Shown: in pieces, positions 45,269-54,766 of the stretch | Layout: each line of letters opens with the position of its first letter | How positions within the stretch are numbered: position 1 is the first letter of the stretch | Assembly (NCBI RefSeq): GCF_900111815.1 | Contig: NZ_LT630004.1 | Span: 1,380,223 to 1,444,222, forward strand | Length of the DNA stretch: 64,000 nucleotides | Reading direction: 5' to 3' | DNA from: Bacillus massilinigeriensis | GTDB lineage: Bacteria > Bacillota > Bacilli > Bacillales > Cytobacillaceae | Position numbers and translations under genes: made by a program | Notes under the pieces: generated by a model | Told to the model about the DNA's origin: nothing | The model's input: only the letters and a program-made list of their open reading frames with translations | Databases searched by the model: none

Positions 45269-48200
45269 AGGTAAACAAATGGAAAATGAATAGGGCAGGG
45301 CTTGTGAACTTTTGGTACTATGATGAAGAAACTTTTTCTTTTTCCAATGGCAAATTACTCTTAAGGGGAAGCAATGGATCCGGTAAATCAGTAACAATGC
45401 AAAGTTTCCTTCCTGTTTTGCTGGACGGAAAGAAGAGCCCTGAACGACTTGACCCATTTGGTTCAAGGGCGAGAAGGATGGAAGATTACTTGCTTGGCGA
45501 GGCCGATGTTACTGGGAGAGATGAAAGAACAGGATATTTATTTATAGAATACAAGCGAGAAGATACAAATCAGTATGTGACTACTGGAATAGGGTTAAAG
45601 GCAAAGAGGCATAAATCTATCGATTTTTGGGGTTTTATCATCACAGATCAAAGGCGAATCGGGCATGACATAAGCTTGACCAAAGAAACACGAAATGCCG
45701 GGATGACTCAACGTATACCTCTTTCAAAGAAAGAACTAGAGGACCGGATTGGTGATGGTGGAAGGATTGTTTCTTCCCAAAAAGAATACATGGATCTTGT
45801 TAACAAACATGTTTTCGGTTTTGAGTCACTTGAAGCTTATGATGATTTAATCAAGTTACTGATACAGCTCCGTAGTCCAAAGCTTTCCAAAGACTTTAAA
45901 CCAACCGTTATTTACGGAATTCTCGAAGGATCATTGCCCGAAATAGGCGATGAAGAGCTCAGACCATTATCTGAGACGATAGAAAATATGGATCAAACAC
46001 GTGATCAATTGGACCAACTTCAGCGTGATAAAGAGAGCATTAATTTACTTTGTCGTTTTTATAAGCAATACAATGATTATTTCTTGGCAGAGAAAGCACT
46101 TGAGTTCCAAAATTCCGTACAGGATTTTCAAAATAAAGTAGTGGAACAAGCTGCCTTATCGGGAAAAATAGAAGATATGAAAGTGGAATATCAGAAAGTT
46201 GTAAAACTAACACAAGAATTGGAAAACGAGAAGGAAGTTCTTGAAGAGTCAAAACACCAGCTTCAGCAACATGAGGTATTTAATGCAGAGCAAGAGAAAC
46301 ACTCTACAGAACAACGTATTGTTGAATGGCAAAAGGAATATAGGCAAAAAAGGGAGAATGCAGATTTAAAGCTAAAAAAAGAAAGAGAATTAAAATCAGA
46401 ACTGCAAACTTATAAGGATACATTGCTTCAAGAGGAACAAAAAATTGCTGAAATTCTTGATGAACTTTCCGAGGAAAGTGAAGCTTCTTTTTTTACAGCA
46501 CATGATCAAAATGCAACTGATTTCAAACGGGGACAAAGCCAAAAGTTTGAGTTTGCAGTTTGGAGGAAAGAAGCGGATTATCATCGCGCAACTCTTAGAA
46601 AAATTCTCGATCAATGGCAGGATTATAATAGAGAACAGCTACGATTTGAAGATACAAGCAGGTATTTTGCAGATTCTCAGAAGCGTTTGGATGAATCTAG
46701 ACGCAACCGTGATAAGTGGCGTGCTTTATTTGAAGAAGAGCGAGAAGTCCTTCTTGAGTCCTTTCATTCATGGAATGAAAAGTACCGGCCCTTTTTTTCA
46801 TCCAACAAAGAAGAACTACAACAATTATCTCAATATATCACCAACCTTTATCAACCGTTCACATACCAGGATATTCACACGGTAATTTCTTCAAAATACC
46901 ACGAGAAACAAAAGCAATTTTCGGAGGAAGAAATACATGTAAAGAATAGTATTTTGAAGGCAACTGAAGAAATCGATCATTTAATGAACGAACTTCATGA
47001 GTGGAGAGAAAGAAAAGACCCTGAGCCAACCAGGCACCCACTTACGATGGAAGCTAGAAGATTGATGGTGCAAAATGGAATTGATTTTTTGCCGCTTTAT
47101 AAAGCGGTCGATTTTAAGGAAGATGTGACCGACGAAACGAGGGAGCGGATTGAGTCAGCGCTGTTGGATGCAGGGTTATTGGATGCTTTAATTACACATC
47201 AGGAAAGTAATGTATTTCATGATAAAATACTCAAGCCTGCAAAGCAAGAGGCAAAACGATCATTACTTCGTTTTTTAACTCCTGATGTTCCCGATTCTTC
47301 GAACATTTCGGAGAAAAGAATAAGAGCAATACTGACATCTATCGAGTATAGCGAAAAAGTAAGTGAACAGACGGAAAGCCATACAGTGATTCGTTCGAAT
47401 GGACGTTACCAAATTGGTCCAATTGAGGGTCACGCACCGAATAGAGAACACGCTGTTTTTATAGGTAGTAGGGCAAGAGAAAGGTTTAGAGAAAATCGAA
47501 TCAATGAGTTAACCGAGAATGTTGCCCAATTAGATGCATACCTTGATACATTAAGACATTCCCTGAAAACAATCAAAACACAAACAGAAAAATTGAAGGA
47601 TGGTTTTACAAGCTTCCCTAGTGATGAACATGTCCTTGAAGCCTTCCAAGTATGGCAAAATACTATAAGGGTTGTTCAAGAAGATGAAAAAGAAGTCGAA
47701 CTCCGTAATGAAGCAATGAAGAAAGCATTGATTTCCTGGGAGGTAGCTCGGAAGCAACTTTTGAACTTGACAAAGGGAATGGCAGTTGAGTTTACTGAAT
47801 CAGCTTACAAGAAGGCATACAGTGCTTTTGATGAATATCAATCGTTTTTAACAAAGCTTCAGTTTAGCTATACAGCAAGCAAGGAAGTCCAGCGACATAT
47901 TCAATCATGCCAGGATAGAATAATTGAAATGCAAGAGGACCTGGATCTCCTTGATGGAGATATGAATGTATTAGAAAGCCGAATTGAACGAGAATACTTA
48001 AGGCTGAAAAAACTTGAAGATCAACTAATAGAATTAGGTGCTGAAGAGATTAGGCGTAAGATTAATGAGACAGTCGGAAGGCTTAAGGAAATTGAATTAA
48101 GATTGCCGAAAGTCATTAGGGAAGGTGCTAAATTACAAGCAGAAATGGAGAGTTGTGAGAATCATTATAGGAAGCAAGCAAGATTGCTCGTTTATTATGA

Positions 48201-49398
48201 ATCGTTAGTCTCCTTGTGGAGAGAAGCATTCCTAGAAGAATGGAAATTCGACAAAGATCAGGAGTTAACGGATACGTGCCCAGAAGAACTTGCTGAGAAG
48301 TTAGTGAAAGAGTTCAGTGGATTACTTAAGAAAGAAACAAGAGAATCTGTAGGAGCAAAACTTACCCAAGCTTTTTATAGCCAACAGCAAGTGCTTGTGG
48401 AGTACAGGTTGTCGGAAGAAACAAGAAGGGTTGAAACCCTTTCTTTCCCTGATATGCGGGATATTCCGGAAGATATTGCATTTAAGTTTCAGTCTTTTGG
48501 TGAAAGAAGGAATCGAACTGTTTTATTAATGGAGTTTAAAGGTCAAAGGGTAAGTCCGTTTTACGTAATGGGAGAAATTGAGAAAGACATATTACTGCAA
48601 AAAGATGTTCTTAATGAAACAGATAAAGAACTTTATGAGGAAATTATTTTAAATAGTGTTGGAAGAATCATCAGGGGAAAAATCCAACGTGCGGAACGAT
48701 GGGTGAAAAAAATCAATGCACTGATGGAGAAACGTGATAGCTCCTCTGGGCTAACGTTCTCTATCAAATGGAGACCAAGAACCGCAGATGCTGAAGAAGA
48801 AATGGATACAAAGGATCTTGTCGATTTATTACGCACAGACCCACGCCTTTTAAAAGAGGAGGATATGAATCGGGTGACTGGCCACTTCCGCTCGAAAATC
48901 AGCAGGGCAAGGGAATTATCTGCATCCTCAGGATTTGGGACAACACTTCATCAAGTAATTAAGGAAATCTTGGATTATCGTAAGTGGTTCGGTTTCACAC
49001 TTTATTACAAGCGGGAAAGGGAGAATAAACGAGAGCTTACCAACCATGTCTTTTTCACATTTAGTGGTGGGGAAAAGGCAATGGCAATGTATATACCGCT
49101 TTTTTCAGCAGTCTATTCGCGCTATCAGGAAGCAAGCAATGATGCACCGTTTATTATCACATTAGATGAAGCGTTTGCTGGAGTGGACGAGAATAATATT
49201 CGGGATATGTTTGGGCTTGTAGAAGAGCTCCAGTTTAATTATATTATGAACTCGCAAGCGCTTTGGGGAGACTATGAAACCGTATCATCACTATCGATTT
49301 GCGAACTGATTCGCCCTAAGAATGCACCATATGTGTCTGTCGTTCGCTATATATGGAATGGTGTTGTTCGTATGCTTCATACAGAGGAATTATCATAG
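45265..49398 (+). CDS. jetC: Wadjet SMC-like ATPase JetC (type III, TIGR02680)
   Basis: A 1377-residue SMC-type motor. The N-terminal head includes NRAGLVNFWYYDEETF and Walker A RGSNGSGKS (about 31-39), followed by LLDGKKSPERLDPFGSRAR, a TIGR02680 signature. Long coiled coils occupy roughly 260-480 and 770-1000, separated by a globular, hinge-like middle. The C-terminal head has signature FTFSGGEKAMAMY and Walker B PFIITLDEAFAGVD (about 1285-1310). JetC corresponds to MukB and drives ATP-dependent loop extrusion that identifies small circular DNA. No truncation or frameshift is seen. It starts behind GGGAGGA. Confidence 0.93.
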   Translation: MKVNKWKMNRAGLVNFWYYDEETFSFSNGKLLLRGSNGSGKSVTMQSFLPVLLDGKKSPERLDPFGSRARRMEDYLLGEADVTGRDERTGYLFIEYKREDTNQYVTTGIGLKAKRHKSIDFWGFIITDQRRIGHDISLTKETRNAGMTQRIPLSKKELEDRIGDGGRIVSSQKEYMDLVNKHVFGFESLEAYDDLIKLLIQLRSPKLSKDFKPTVIYGILEGSLPEIGDEELRPLSETIENMDQTRDQLDQLQRDKESINLLCRFYKQYNDYFLAEKALEFQNSVQDFQNKVVEQAALSGKIEDMKVEYQKVVKLTQELENEKEVLEESKHQLQQHEVFNAEQEKHSTEQRIVEWQKEYRQKRENADLKLKKERELKSELQTYKDTLLQEEQKIAEILDELSEESEASFFTAHDQNATDFKRGQSQKFEFAVWRKEADYHRATLRKILDQWQDYNREQLRFEDTSRYFADSQKRLDESRRNRDKWRALFEEEREVLLESFHSWNEKYRPFFSSNKEELQQLSQYITNLYQPFTYQDIHTVISSKYHEKQKQFSEEEIHVKNSILKATEEIDHLMNELHEWRERKDPEPTRHPLTMEARRLMVQNGIDFLPLYKAVDFKEDVTDETRERIESALLDAGLLDALITHQESNVFHDKILKPAKQEAKRSLLRFLTPDVPDSSNISEKRIRAILTSIEYSEKVSEQTESHTVIRSNGRYQIGPIEGHAPNREHAVFIGSRARERFRENRINELTENVAQLDAYLDTLRHSLKTIKTQTEKLKDGFTSFPSDEHVLEAFQVWQNTIRVVQEDEKEVELRNEAMKKALISWEVARKQLLNLTKGMAVEFTESAYKKAYSAFDEYQSFLTKLQFSYTASKEVQRHIQSCQDRIIEMQEDLDLLDGDMNVLESRIEREYLRLKKLEDQLIELGAEEIRRKINETVGRLKEIELRLPKVIREGAKLQAEMESCENHYRKQARLLVYYESLVSLWREAFLEEWKFDKDQELTDTCPEELAEKLVKEFSGLLKKETRESVGAKLTQAFYSQQQVLVEYRLSEETRRVETLSFPDMRDIPEDIAFKFQSFGERRNRTVLLMEFKGQRVSPFYVMGEIEKDILLQKDVLNETDKELYEEIILNSVGRIIRGKIQRAERWVKKINALMEKRDSSSGLTFSIKWRPRTADAEEEMDTKDLVDLLRTDPRLLKEEDMNRVTGHFRSKISRARELSASSGFGTTLHQVIKEILDYRKWFGFTLYYKRERENKRELTNHVFFTFSGGEKAMAMYIPLFSAVYSRYQEASNDAPFIITLDEAFAGVDENNIRDMFGLVEELQFNYIMNSQALWGDYETVSSLSICELIRPKNAPYVSVVRYIWNGVVRMLHTEELS

Positions 49399-49409
49399 GA
49401 GCGTTGTCA

Positions 49410-50717
49410 ATGGAAGTATTATCGCTCGTTGCTTATATTAAATCAGAAAAAGGATTGAACCGATTGTTCTCCAAGTTGACGAAACGCTATAAACAGCTAG
49501 GGAGAATTGGAGGAAGCGTCAAGCTAGACCATTTGGATGATGAGGAAAGGGAATCACTTGCGGGTTTTTTCGGTAAAGATTTTTCCAACAAAACTAGTGC
49601 GACTATTTCATTTGTTTCCGTTGAAAAAGCCTTGAGTAAAACACGATATTCACTCATACCAGTAGAGACCATCCTGAATGTATTCGAAGGGAAAGCATTG
49701 GTACCTAACAGAGTGATGAAAGAGAAAGAAGCAGAAAAGAAAGCTAAGTTCTTTTTGGAATTAAGTGAACAGGACGCTGCTTCGCAGCAATGGATTAAGT
49801 TTATTGCGCAAAAAGGGCAAGGTGCGAGAGTTTTCCATAATCTGTATGATAGAGATCCTCAACAGCTAAAGAATATTATCCTTACAGTAGGAAAAGCAGT
49901 TTCTGCTTTGCCAAAAGGACATCATTACGTAAGACTTCCTGTTTTTGCGCAGCGCTTAACGAAAGATCCACATGCTTTTGATTTGGATACAGAACAAGGC
50001 AAGGCTTTGTTGCACCGTCTCCAGTTTATCCAAAAAGAGCAAGGGACTATCCAAAATATTAGGACCAATTTGAATGCGGAAGAAGCGAATGTTGTCCTTC
50101 ATTCCTTTCGGATTTTTCGAGATGACATGTTGAACTATGTTACTGTATCAGGTCTTATAGGATATACAGAAAAAGGACCGCATCCTGTTTGGGAGGCAGC
50201 TGCTGAAAGTGATTGTGCGTTGAATTTCCCCTTGCGTGAAATTGCAAAACTATATCGTTGCAAACCAGTAGTGGGTCGAAATATTTTTATTGTGGAGAAC
50301 TCGGGAGTATTTTCTTCCCTTTTGGATCATTGGTCGATGCCTTTTCCGCCACCGCTTATTTGTACGAATGGGCAGTTGAAGCTTGCGGCACTATGGCTTA
50401 TCGATATAGTATCGAAAGAAAATAATGTCATACATTATTCAGGAGATCATGATCCTGAAGGACTCCTCATTGCGCAGAAACTGAAGAAGCGGGCGCCCGA
50501 TAGAGTCAGGCTATGGCGTTATTCCATTGAAGATTACCTACGTTGCCGCTCCAATAAAGAAATTCCTCTGGAGAGAATTGCAGGTCTTAATGCAATTGAT
50601 TTGGAAGGATTATTTCAGGTGAAAGAGGCTTTAGAGAAGTATCAATACGCAGGTTATCAGGAAGAATTGATCGATACGCTGCTCGATGATATGGAGCGAA
50701 GTTTCCTTGAAAACTAG
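49410..50717 (+). CDS. jetD: Wadjet nuclease subunit JetD (type III, DUF3323/DUF2399 Toprim)
   Basis: A 435-residue protein with an N-terminal DUF3323 region and a C-terminal DUF2399 Toprim-like domain. The ATG at 49410, behind TAGGAGCG, is 11 bases after jetC; the longer open frame is within jetC. Toprim residues are visible: the catalytic Glu in IFIVENSGVF and the acidic triad in YSGDHDPEG (near 345-353). JetD cuts plasmid DNA once the JetABC motor has stalled on a closed circle. Both acidic motifs are intact, so the system looks functional. Confidence 0.9.
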   Translation: MEVLSLVAYIKSEKGLNRLFSKLTKRYKQLGRIGGSVKLDHLDDEERESLAGFFGKDFSNKTSATISFVSVEKALSKTRYSLIPVETILNVFEGKALVPNRVMKEKEAEKKAKFFLELSEQDAASQQWIKFIAQKGQGARVFHNLYDRDPQQLKNIILTVGKAVSALPKGHHYVRLPVFAQRLTKDPHAFDLDTEQGKALLHRLQFIQKEQGTIQNIRTNLNAEEANVVLHSFRIFRDDMLNYVTVSGLIGYTEKGPHPVWEAAAESDCALNFPLREIAKLYRCKPVVGRNIFIVENSGVFSSLLDHWSMPFPPPLICTNGQLKLAALWLIDIVSKENNVIHYSGDHDPEGLLIAQKLKKRAPDRVRLWRYSIEDYLRCRSNKEIPLERIAGLNAIDLEGLFQVKEALEKYQYAGYQEELIDTLLDDMERSFLEN

Positions 50718-50728
50718 TGAGAATATAA

Positions 50729-50754
50729 AAGCCCCGGAACATGTCCCGGGGCTT
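50729..50754. terminator. Bidirectional terminator between jetD and modA
   Basis: AAGCCCCGG (50729-50737) pairs with CCGGGGCTT (50746-50754), followed by ATTCT on the plus strand and TTTATATTC on the minus strand. It serves the convergent jetD and modA genes. Confidence 0.8.
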
Positions 50755-50759
50755 ATTCT

Positions 50760-51557
50760 CTATTTGCTTCTTACAAAGCCGTATTTCCCAAATATTTTCA
50801 TGGAGTTTTCCGATTGCAAAAATTCGTAAAAGCTATTTGCTTCTTTTTGGTGTTTGCTGGATTTAATGATACCAACAGGATAAACGATTGGACTATGAGT
50901 TCTTTCTTCAGCCACTGCAGCAATCTTTACTTTATTGGATACAAGAGCATCTGTCTTATAAACAACTCCCGCATCCACGCTGTTTGTTTCTACATACGTA
51001 AGTACTTGGCGAACGTCTTTCCCTTGAACTAATTTATCATGGTCATTAAGCTGCTTCCAAATCTTCATTGTTTCCAACGTTTCTTTTGCATACTGTCCTG
51101 CCGGTACACTTTCAGGGAATCCGATGGCAACTCTTTTAACTGCAGGCAGTTCTTCAAAACTAATAGCAGATTGTTTATCATCAATAGGTACAACTAATAC
51201 TAGATTGTTATGAAGTAAATCAATTTCTTTGGATATCATTCCATCCTGTTTCAACTTTTCAAACTTATCTTTAGCCGCGGAGAAAAACAAATCAACTGGC
51301 GCTCCTTGAGATATTTGCTGTTGTAGACCTCCAGAAGCACCATAGTTAAAGGTAATCTTTACGTCTGGATGTTTTCGTTCGTATTTGTCCGCAATTTCAT
51401 TTAGTGAATCCTGTAGGCTTGCTGCAGCAGACACCGTCAGTTCCACTTTATTTTTTTCTTGTTTTGCCTCGTTCTTCACATTACCATCATTACATGCTGA
51501 TAGTATGATCAAGAGAATGATCATGATTAGGGGAAGTGGGGGTTTTAGTATTTTCAC
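50760..51557 (-). CDS. modA: Molybdate-binding lipoprotein ModA
   Basis: A 265-residue solute-binding lipoprotein with lipobox LSAC (Cys22) after a hydrophobic leader. The ModA fold is recognised from VSAAASLQDSLNEIADKYE, FNYGASGGLQQQISQGAPVDLFFSA, and DAGVVYKTDA near 205. It binds molybdate or tungstate outside the membrane and hands it to a ModBC transporter. No modB or modC is in this window, which is unusual because the three are normally adjacent. The GTG start at 51557 has only a weak ribosome site. Confidence 0.92.
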   Translation of the reverse strand: MKILKPPLPLIMIILLIILSACNDGNVKNEAKQEKNKVELTVSAAASLQDSLNEIADKYERKHPDVKITFNYGASGGLQQQISQGAPVDLFFSAAKDKFEKLKQDGMISKEIDLLHNNLVLVVPIDDKQSAISFEELPAVKRVAIGFPESVPAGQYAKETLETMKIWKQLNDHDKLVQGKDVRQVLTYVETNSVDAGVVYKTDALVSNKVKIAAVAEERTHSPIVYPVGIIKSSKHQKEANSFYEFLQSENSMKIFGKYGFVRSK

Positions 51558-51687
51558 TATGTCACTGCCTTTCTTTTTAGCTAATCCAATTATAGCAAAT
51601 TCCGATAAGGCAGCATGGATTAAACTGCTTTCATAAATTTGTCAAGGTGCTTCCTTTATATTTTCCTAAGTACCTTTCATCGGTTTG

Positions 51688-51696
51688 TGCTATAAT
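51688..51696 (+). promoter_or_regulatory. Extended -10 promoter of the queCDE operon
   Basis: TGCTATAAT (51688-51696) is a perfect extended -10 about 25 bases before the preQ1 aptamer. No strong -35 is visible. Confidence 0.6.
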
Positions 51697-51719
51697 GCTA
51701 TTTGTTATGAGTGCTATAT

Positions 51720-51752
51720 AGAGGTTCTAGCTACCCTCTCTAAAAAACTAAG
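51720..51752 (+). promoter_or_regulatory. preQ1-I riboswitch aptamer
   Basis: AGAGGTTCTAGCTACCCTCT followed by CTAAAAAACTAA matches the class I preQ1 aptamer, including the A-rich tail that closes the pseudoknot. It is immediately followed by a terminator and then queC, so preQ1 binding should favour termination of the operon. Confidence 0.95.
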
Positions 51753-51790
51753 AAAAAACAGTACCGCTGTTCTTAGTGGTGCTGTTTTTT
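51753..51790 (+). terminator. preQ1-controlled terminator
   Basis: AAAAAACAGTACC pairs with GGTGCTGTTTTTT (one G-T pair) around a 12-base loop. The final T tract doubles as the U run. It lies between aptamer and queC. Confidence 0.88.
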
Positions 51791-51812
51791 CATTATTAAA
51801 GGAGAAATGAAG

Positions 51813-52484
51813 ATGTTGAAAAAGGAAAAAGCAGTGGTCGTATTTAGCGGAGGACAGGATAGTACGACGTGTCTGTTCTGGGCGCTTGAGAAGTTCGGGG
51901 AAGTAGAAGCAGTAACGTTTGATTATAATCAACGTCATCGATTGGAAATCGAATGTGCAAAGGAGATTGCAGAAACATTTGGAATTGTTCATCATGTCCT
52001 TGATATGTCTCTTTTGAACCAGCTTGCACCAAATGCGCTGACGCGGACCGATATAATGGTTGAAGACGGTACAAATGGTGAGCTTCCGTCTACTTTCGTA
52101 CCTGGAAGGAATCTTGTTTTCTTAAGTTTCGCAGGCATCCTTGCCCGTCAAGTGCGTGCGCGACACATCGTAACGGGAGTTTGTGAAACAGATTTCAGCG
52201 GATATCCGGACTGCAGGGATGTTTTTGTGAAATCTCTGAATGTGGCTTTGAATTTATCAATGGATGATCAATTTGTTATACATACACCACTTATGTGGCT
52301 AGATAAAGCGGAAACATGGCAGCTTGCAGATGACCTCGGGTGGCTTTCCTTCGTGAGAGAAAAAACATTAACATGCTATAACGGAATTATTTCAGATGGA
52401 TGCGGTCAATGTCCAGCTTGCAGGCTTAGACAAAATGGCTTGAAAGAGTATTTGAGTTTCAAAGGAGGAAAGCGGCATGTATGA
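51813..52484 (+). CDS. queC: 7-cyano-7-deazaguanine synthase
   Basis: QueC converts CDG to preQ0 using ATP and ammonia in the queuosine pathway. The start at 51813 follows AAAGGAG with eight-base spacing and gives 223 residues; an ATG at 51807 is too close. The PP-loop [11 protein letters not shown] lies at about 12-22. Zinc-binding cysteines are in [20 protein letters not shown] near the C-terminus. It overlaps queD by eight bases. Regulated by the preQ1-I riboswitch upstream. Confidence 0.96.
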   Translation: MLKKEKAVVVFSGGQDSTTCLFWALEKFGEVEAVTFDYNQRHRLEIECAKEIAETFGIVHHVLDMSLLNQLAPNALTRTDIMVEDGTNGELPSTFVPGRNLVFLSFAGILARQVRARHIVTGVCETDFSGYPDCRDVFVKSLNVALNLSMDDQFVIHTPLMWLDKAETWQLADDLGWLSFVREKTLTCYNGIISDGCGQCPACRLRQNGLKEYLSFKGGKRHV

Positions 52485-52959
52485 CTTCCAAATAGTTGAG
52501 CGTCTGCAGAAATTCGGCGAGGACATCAAGAAAGAAGAGTTAAAATATCACCAGAAACGAGTTCTGGTCAGCAAGGAGTTTACTTTTGATGCTGCTCATC
52601 ATTTGCACCATTACGAAGGAAAGTGTAAAAACCTGCATGGACATACTTATAAAGTCATTTTCGGCATTAGCGGCTATGTTGATGAAAGAGGTATTCTAAT
52701 TGATTTTGGTGAGATAAAGGAAATTTGGAAGTCCGAAATTGAGGTATTTCTCGATCATCGTTATTTAAATGAAACGTTACCTCTAATGAACACGACGGCC
52801 GAAAACATGGTTGTCTGGATTTTTGAAAAGATGGAATCATGTCTCTCAGCAGAGGTTATTAGAAGAAAGCAATCAGGAGCCAGACTCGAATTTGTCCGGC
52901 TTTACGAAACCCCGACAAGCTATGCCGAGGCAAGAAGGGATTGGATGTACAATGAGTAA
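52477..52959 (+). CDS. queD: 6-carboxy-5,6,7,8-tetrahydropterin synthase
   Basis: QueD converts dihydroneopterin triphosphate to 6-carboxytetrahydropterin. The 160-residue protein has the PTPS-family zinc ligands: His in [10 protein letters not shown] and in [10 protein letters not shown], and the catalytic Asp-His pair in VFLDHRYLN. It starts behind AGGAGG and overlaps queC and queE by eight bases each. Confidence 0.95.
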   Translation: MYDFQIVERLQKFGEDIKKEELKYHQKRVLVSKEFTFDAAHHLHHYEGKCKNLHGHTYKVIFGISGYVDERGILIDFGEIKEIWKSEIEVFLDHRYLNETLPLMNTTAENMVVWIFEKMESCLSAEVIRRKQSGARLEFVRLYETPTSYAEARRDWMYNE

Positions 52960-53671
52960 AATCCCGGTTATAGAAATATTTGGGCCTACAATCCAAGGAG
53001 AAGGCATGGTGATTGGTCAGAAAACGATGTTCGTCCGGACTGCTGGATGCGATTATTCGTGTTCGTGGTGTGATTCTCGTTTTACATGGGACGGTTCAAG
53101 CAGCGAACAGATAAAGATGATGAGTGCTGAAGAGATTTGGAATGAGTTGAAGAGTCAAGGTGGCAATAGCTTCTCGTATGTCACTATTTCTGGCGGAAAC
53201 CCGGCATTGTTGCAGCATCTCGGCAGTCTTGTAGACCTCCTAAAGGAAAAGGGAGTGGCAGCAAGCTTGGAAACTCAAGGAAGCAAGTGGCAAGATTGGT
53301 TCCATGAAATAGACGCGTTAACGATTTCCCCAAAACCGCCTAGCTCTGGTATGTTAACTAATTTTAAAATTCTTGATGAAATAATTTATAGGTTGAAAGA
53401 GCATTCCTCTTATAGCCTTAAAGTCGTAGTTTTCGATTCGAATGATTACGAGTATGCAAAGGCTATTCATAAAAGATACCCGGGTGTCCCTTTTTTTCTG
53501 CAGGTCGGAAATTCTCAAACTATATTGGAAGATGAAAATGAGCTTGCAAAAGTGTTGTTAGAGCAATATATAATTTTGATAGAAAAAGTGATGAGTGATC
53601 CTTCGTTAAATGATGTTAAAGTATTGCCCCAGCTCCATACTTTACTATGGGGAAATAGGAGAGGTGTTTAG
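52952..53671 (+). CDS. queE: 7-carboxy-7-deazaguanine synthase (radical SAM)
   Basis: QueE turns 6-carboxytetrahydropterin into CDG. The ATG at 52952, overlapping queD by eight bases, gives 239 residues; the longer open frame from 52811 lies inside queD. The radical-SAM cysteines are CDYSCSWC (near 35-42). IFGPTIQGEG and SGGNPAL are family signatures. The reductase QueF, which makes preQ1, is not in this window although it is often in the same operon. Confidence 0.95.
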   Translation: MSKIPVIEIFGPTIQGEGMVIGQKTMFVRTAGCDYSCSWCDSRFTWDGSSSEQIKMMSAEEIWNELKSQGGNSFSYVTISGGNPALLQHLGSLVDLLKEKGVAASLETQGSKWQDWFHEIDALTISPKPPSSGMLTNFKILDEIIYRLKEHSSYSLKVVVFDSNDYEYAKAIHKRYPGVPFFLQVGNSQTILEDENELAKVLLEQYIILIEKVMSDPSLNDVKVLPQLHTLLWGNRRGV

Positions 53672-53723
53672 ACTTATCTTTTTTGAACATTTCGAATCCT
53701 TTTTATGTTAATATGGAATATAT

Positions 53724-53749
53724 GTTAACTGATAAAAATAAAAGTTAAC
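53724..53749 (+). promoter_or_regulatory. BirA (biotin repressor) operator upstream of bioB
   Basis: Two GTTAAC half-sites (53724-53729 and 53744-53749) are separated by 14 AT-rich bases, matching the Bacillus BirA operator form. The left arm reads ATGTTAAC. It lies 22 bases before the bioB start, where biotinyl-AMP-bound BirA would block transcription. A TTGAAC at 53683-53688 may be the -35 element. Confidence 0.8.
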
Positions 53750-53770
53750 TCAGTGAAGGAGGAGATTTCA

Positions 53771-54766
53771 ATGAGTACTGTTGTTCAAAAAGATTGGAGC
53801 GATTTAGCTGTAGCAGTAACGAATGGTTATAGTGTTACAAAAGAGGAAGCGGTAGCTATTTTACGGACCGAGGACAGTGATTTGCTTTCATTACTGCAGG
53901 CTTCGTATAAGATAAGAAGCCATTATTTCGGTAATAAAGTAAAATTGAATATGATCATTAATACAAAGTCCGGGCTTTGCCCAGAAGACTGCGGTTATTG
54001 TTCTCAATCGATTGTTTCCGAAGCACCTATTGATAAGTATGCTTGGCTGACTAAGGAAAAAATAGTGGAAGGCGCGAAGGAGTCGATCAGAAGGAAAGCA
54101 GGTACATACTGCATTGTCGCATCGGGGCGGAGGCCTACAACGAAAGAAATTGACCATGTGGTTGAAGCTGTGAAGGAAATTCGGGAAACGACAGATTTGA
54201 AAATATGCTGTTGCCTTGGCTTTCTAAATGAGGAACATGCTGCAAAGCTAGCAGATGCAGGGGTACATCGCTATAATCATAACTTGAATACAAGTAAAGA
54301 TAATTATGAGAACATCGCTTCCACGCATACATATGAAGACCGGGTAGAAACATTGGAAGAGGTAAAAGGAGCTGGAATGTCGCCTTGTTCAGGTGCTATA
54401 TTTGGCATGGGTGAGAGTGAGGAAGAAGCTGTTGAAATAGCGATGGCATTAAGGGAACTTGATGCAGACTCTATTCCCTGCAACTTCTTGAACAGTATAG
54501 ACGGGACACCTCTAGAAGGACGGAAGGAACTTACTCCAAGAAAATGCCTAAAATTGCTTGCTATGATGCGTTTTGTCAATCCCTCTAAGGAAATTAGGAT
54601 TGCTGGAGGAAGAGAAGTCAACTTAAGATCCTTGCAGCCATTGGGCTTATACGCAGCAAACTCCATTTTTATCGGTGATTATTTAACAACAGCGGGTCAG
54701 GATCAAAATTCTGATTGGGAAATGATTAAAGATTTAGGGTTTGAAATAGAAGAGTGCGCATTGTAG
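53771..54766 (+). CDS. bioB: Biotin synthase
   Basis: BioB inserts sulphur into dethiobiotin by radical-SAM chemistry. The ATG at 53771 follows AAGGAGGAG and gives 331 residues. The radical-SAM motif is CPEDCGYC (about 65-72). Later conserved parts include YNHNLNTS, GMGESEEE, PCNFLNSIDGTPL and the RIAGGREVNLR region holding the Arg ligand of the 2Fe-2S cluster. No other bio gene is in the window, so it may use imported or separately made dethiobiotin. A BirA operator lies upstream. Confidence 0.95.
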   Translation: MSTVVQKDWSDLAVAVTNGYSVTKEEAVAILRTEDSDLLSLLQASYKIRSHYFGNKVKLNMIINTKSGLCPEDCGYCSQSIVSEAPIDKYAWLTKEKIVEGAKESIRRKAGTYCIVASGRRPTTKEIDHVVEAVKEIRETTDLKICCCLGFLNEEHAAKLADAGVHRYNHNLNTSKDNYENIASTHTYEDRVETLEEVKGAGMSPCSGAIFGMGESEEEAVEIAMALRELDADSIPCNFLNSIDGTPLEGRKELTPRKCLKLLAMMRFVNPSKEIRIAGGREVNLRSLQPLGLYAANSIFIGDYLTTAGQDQNSDWEMIKDLGFEIEECAL

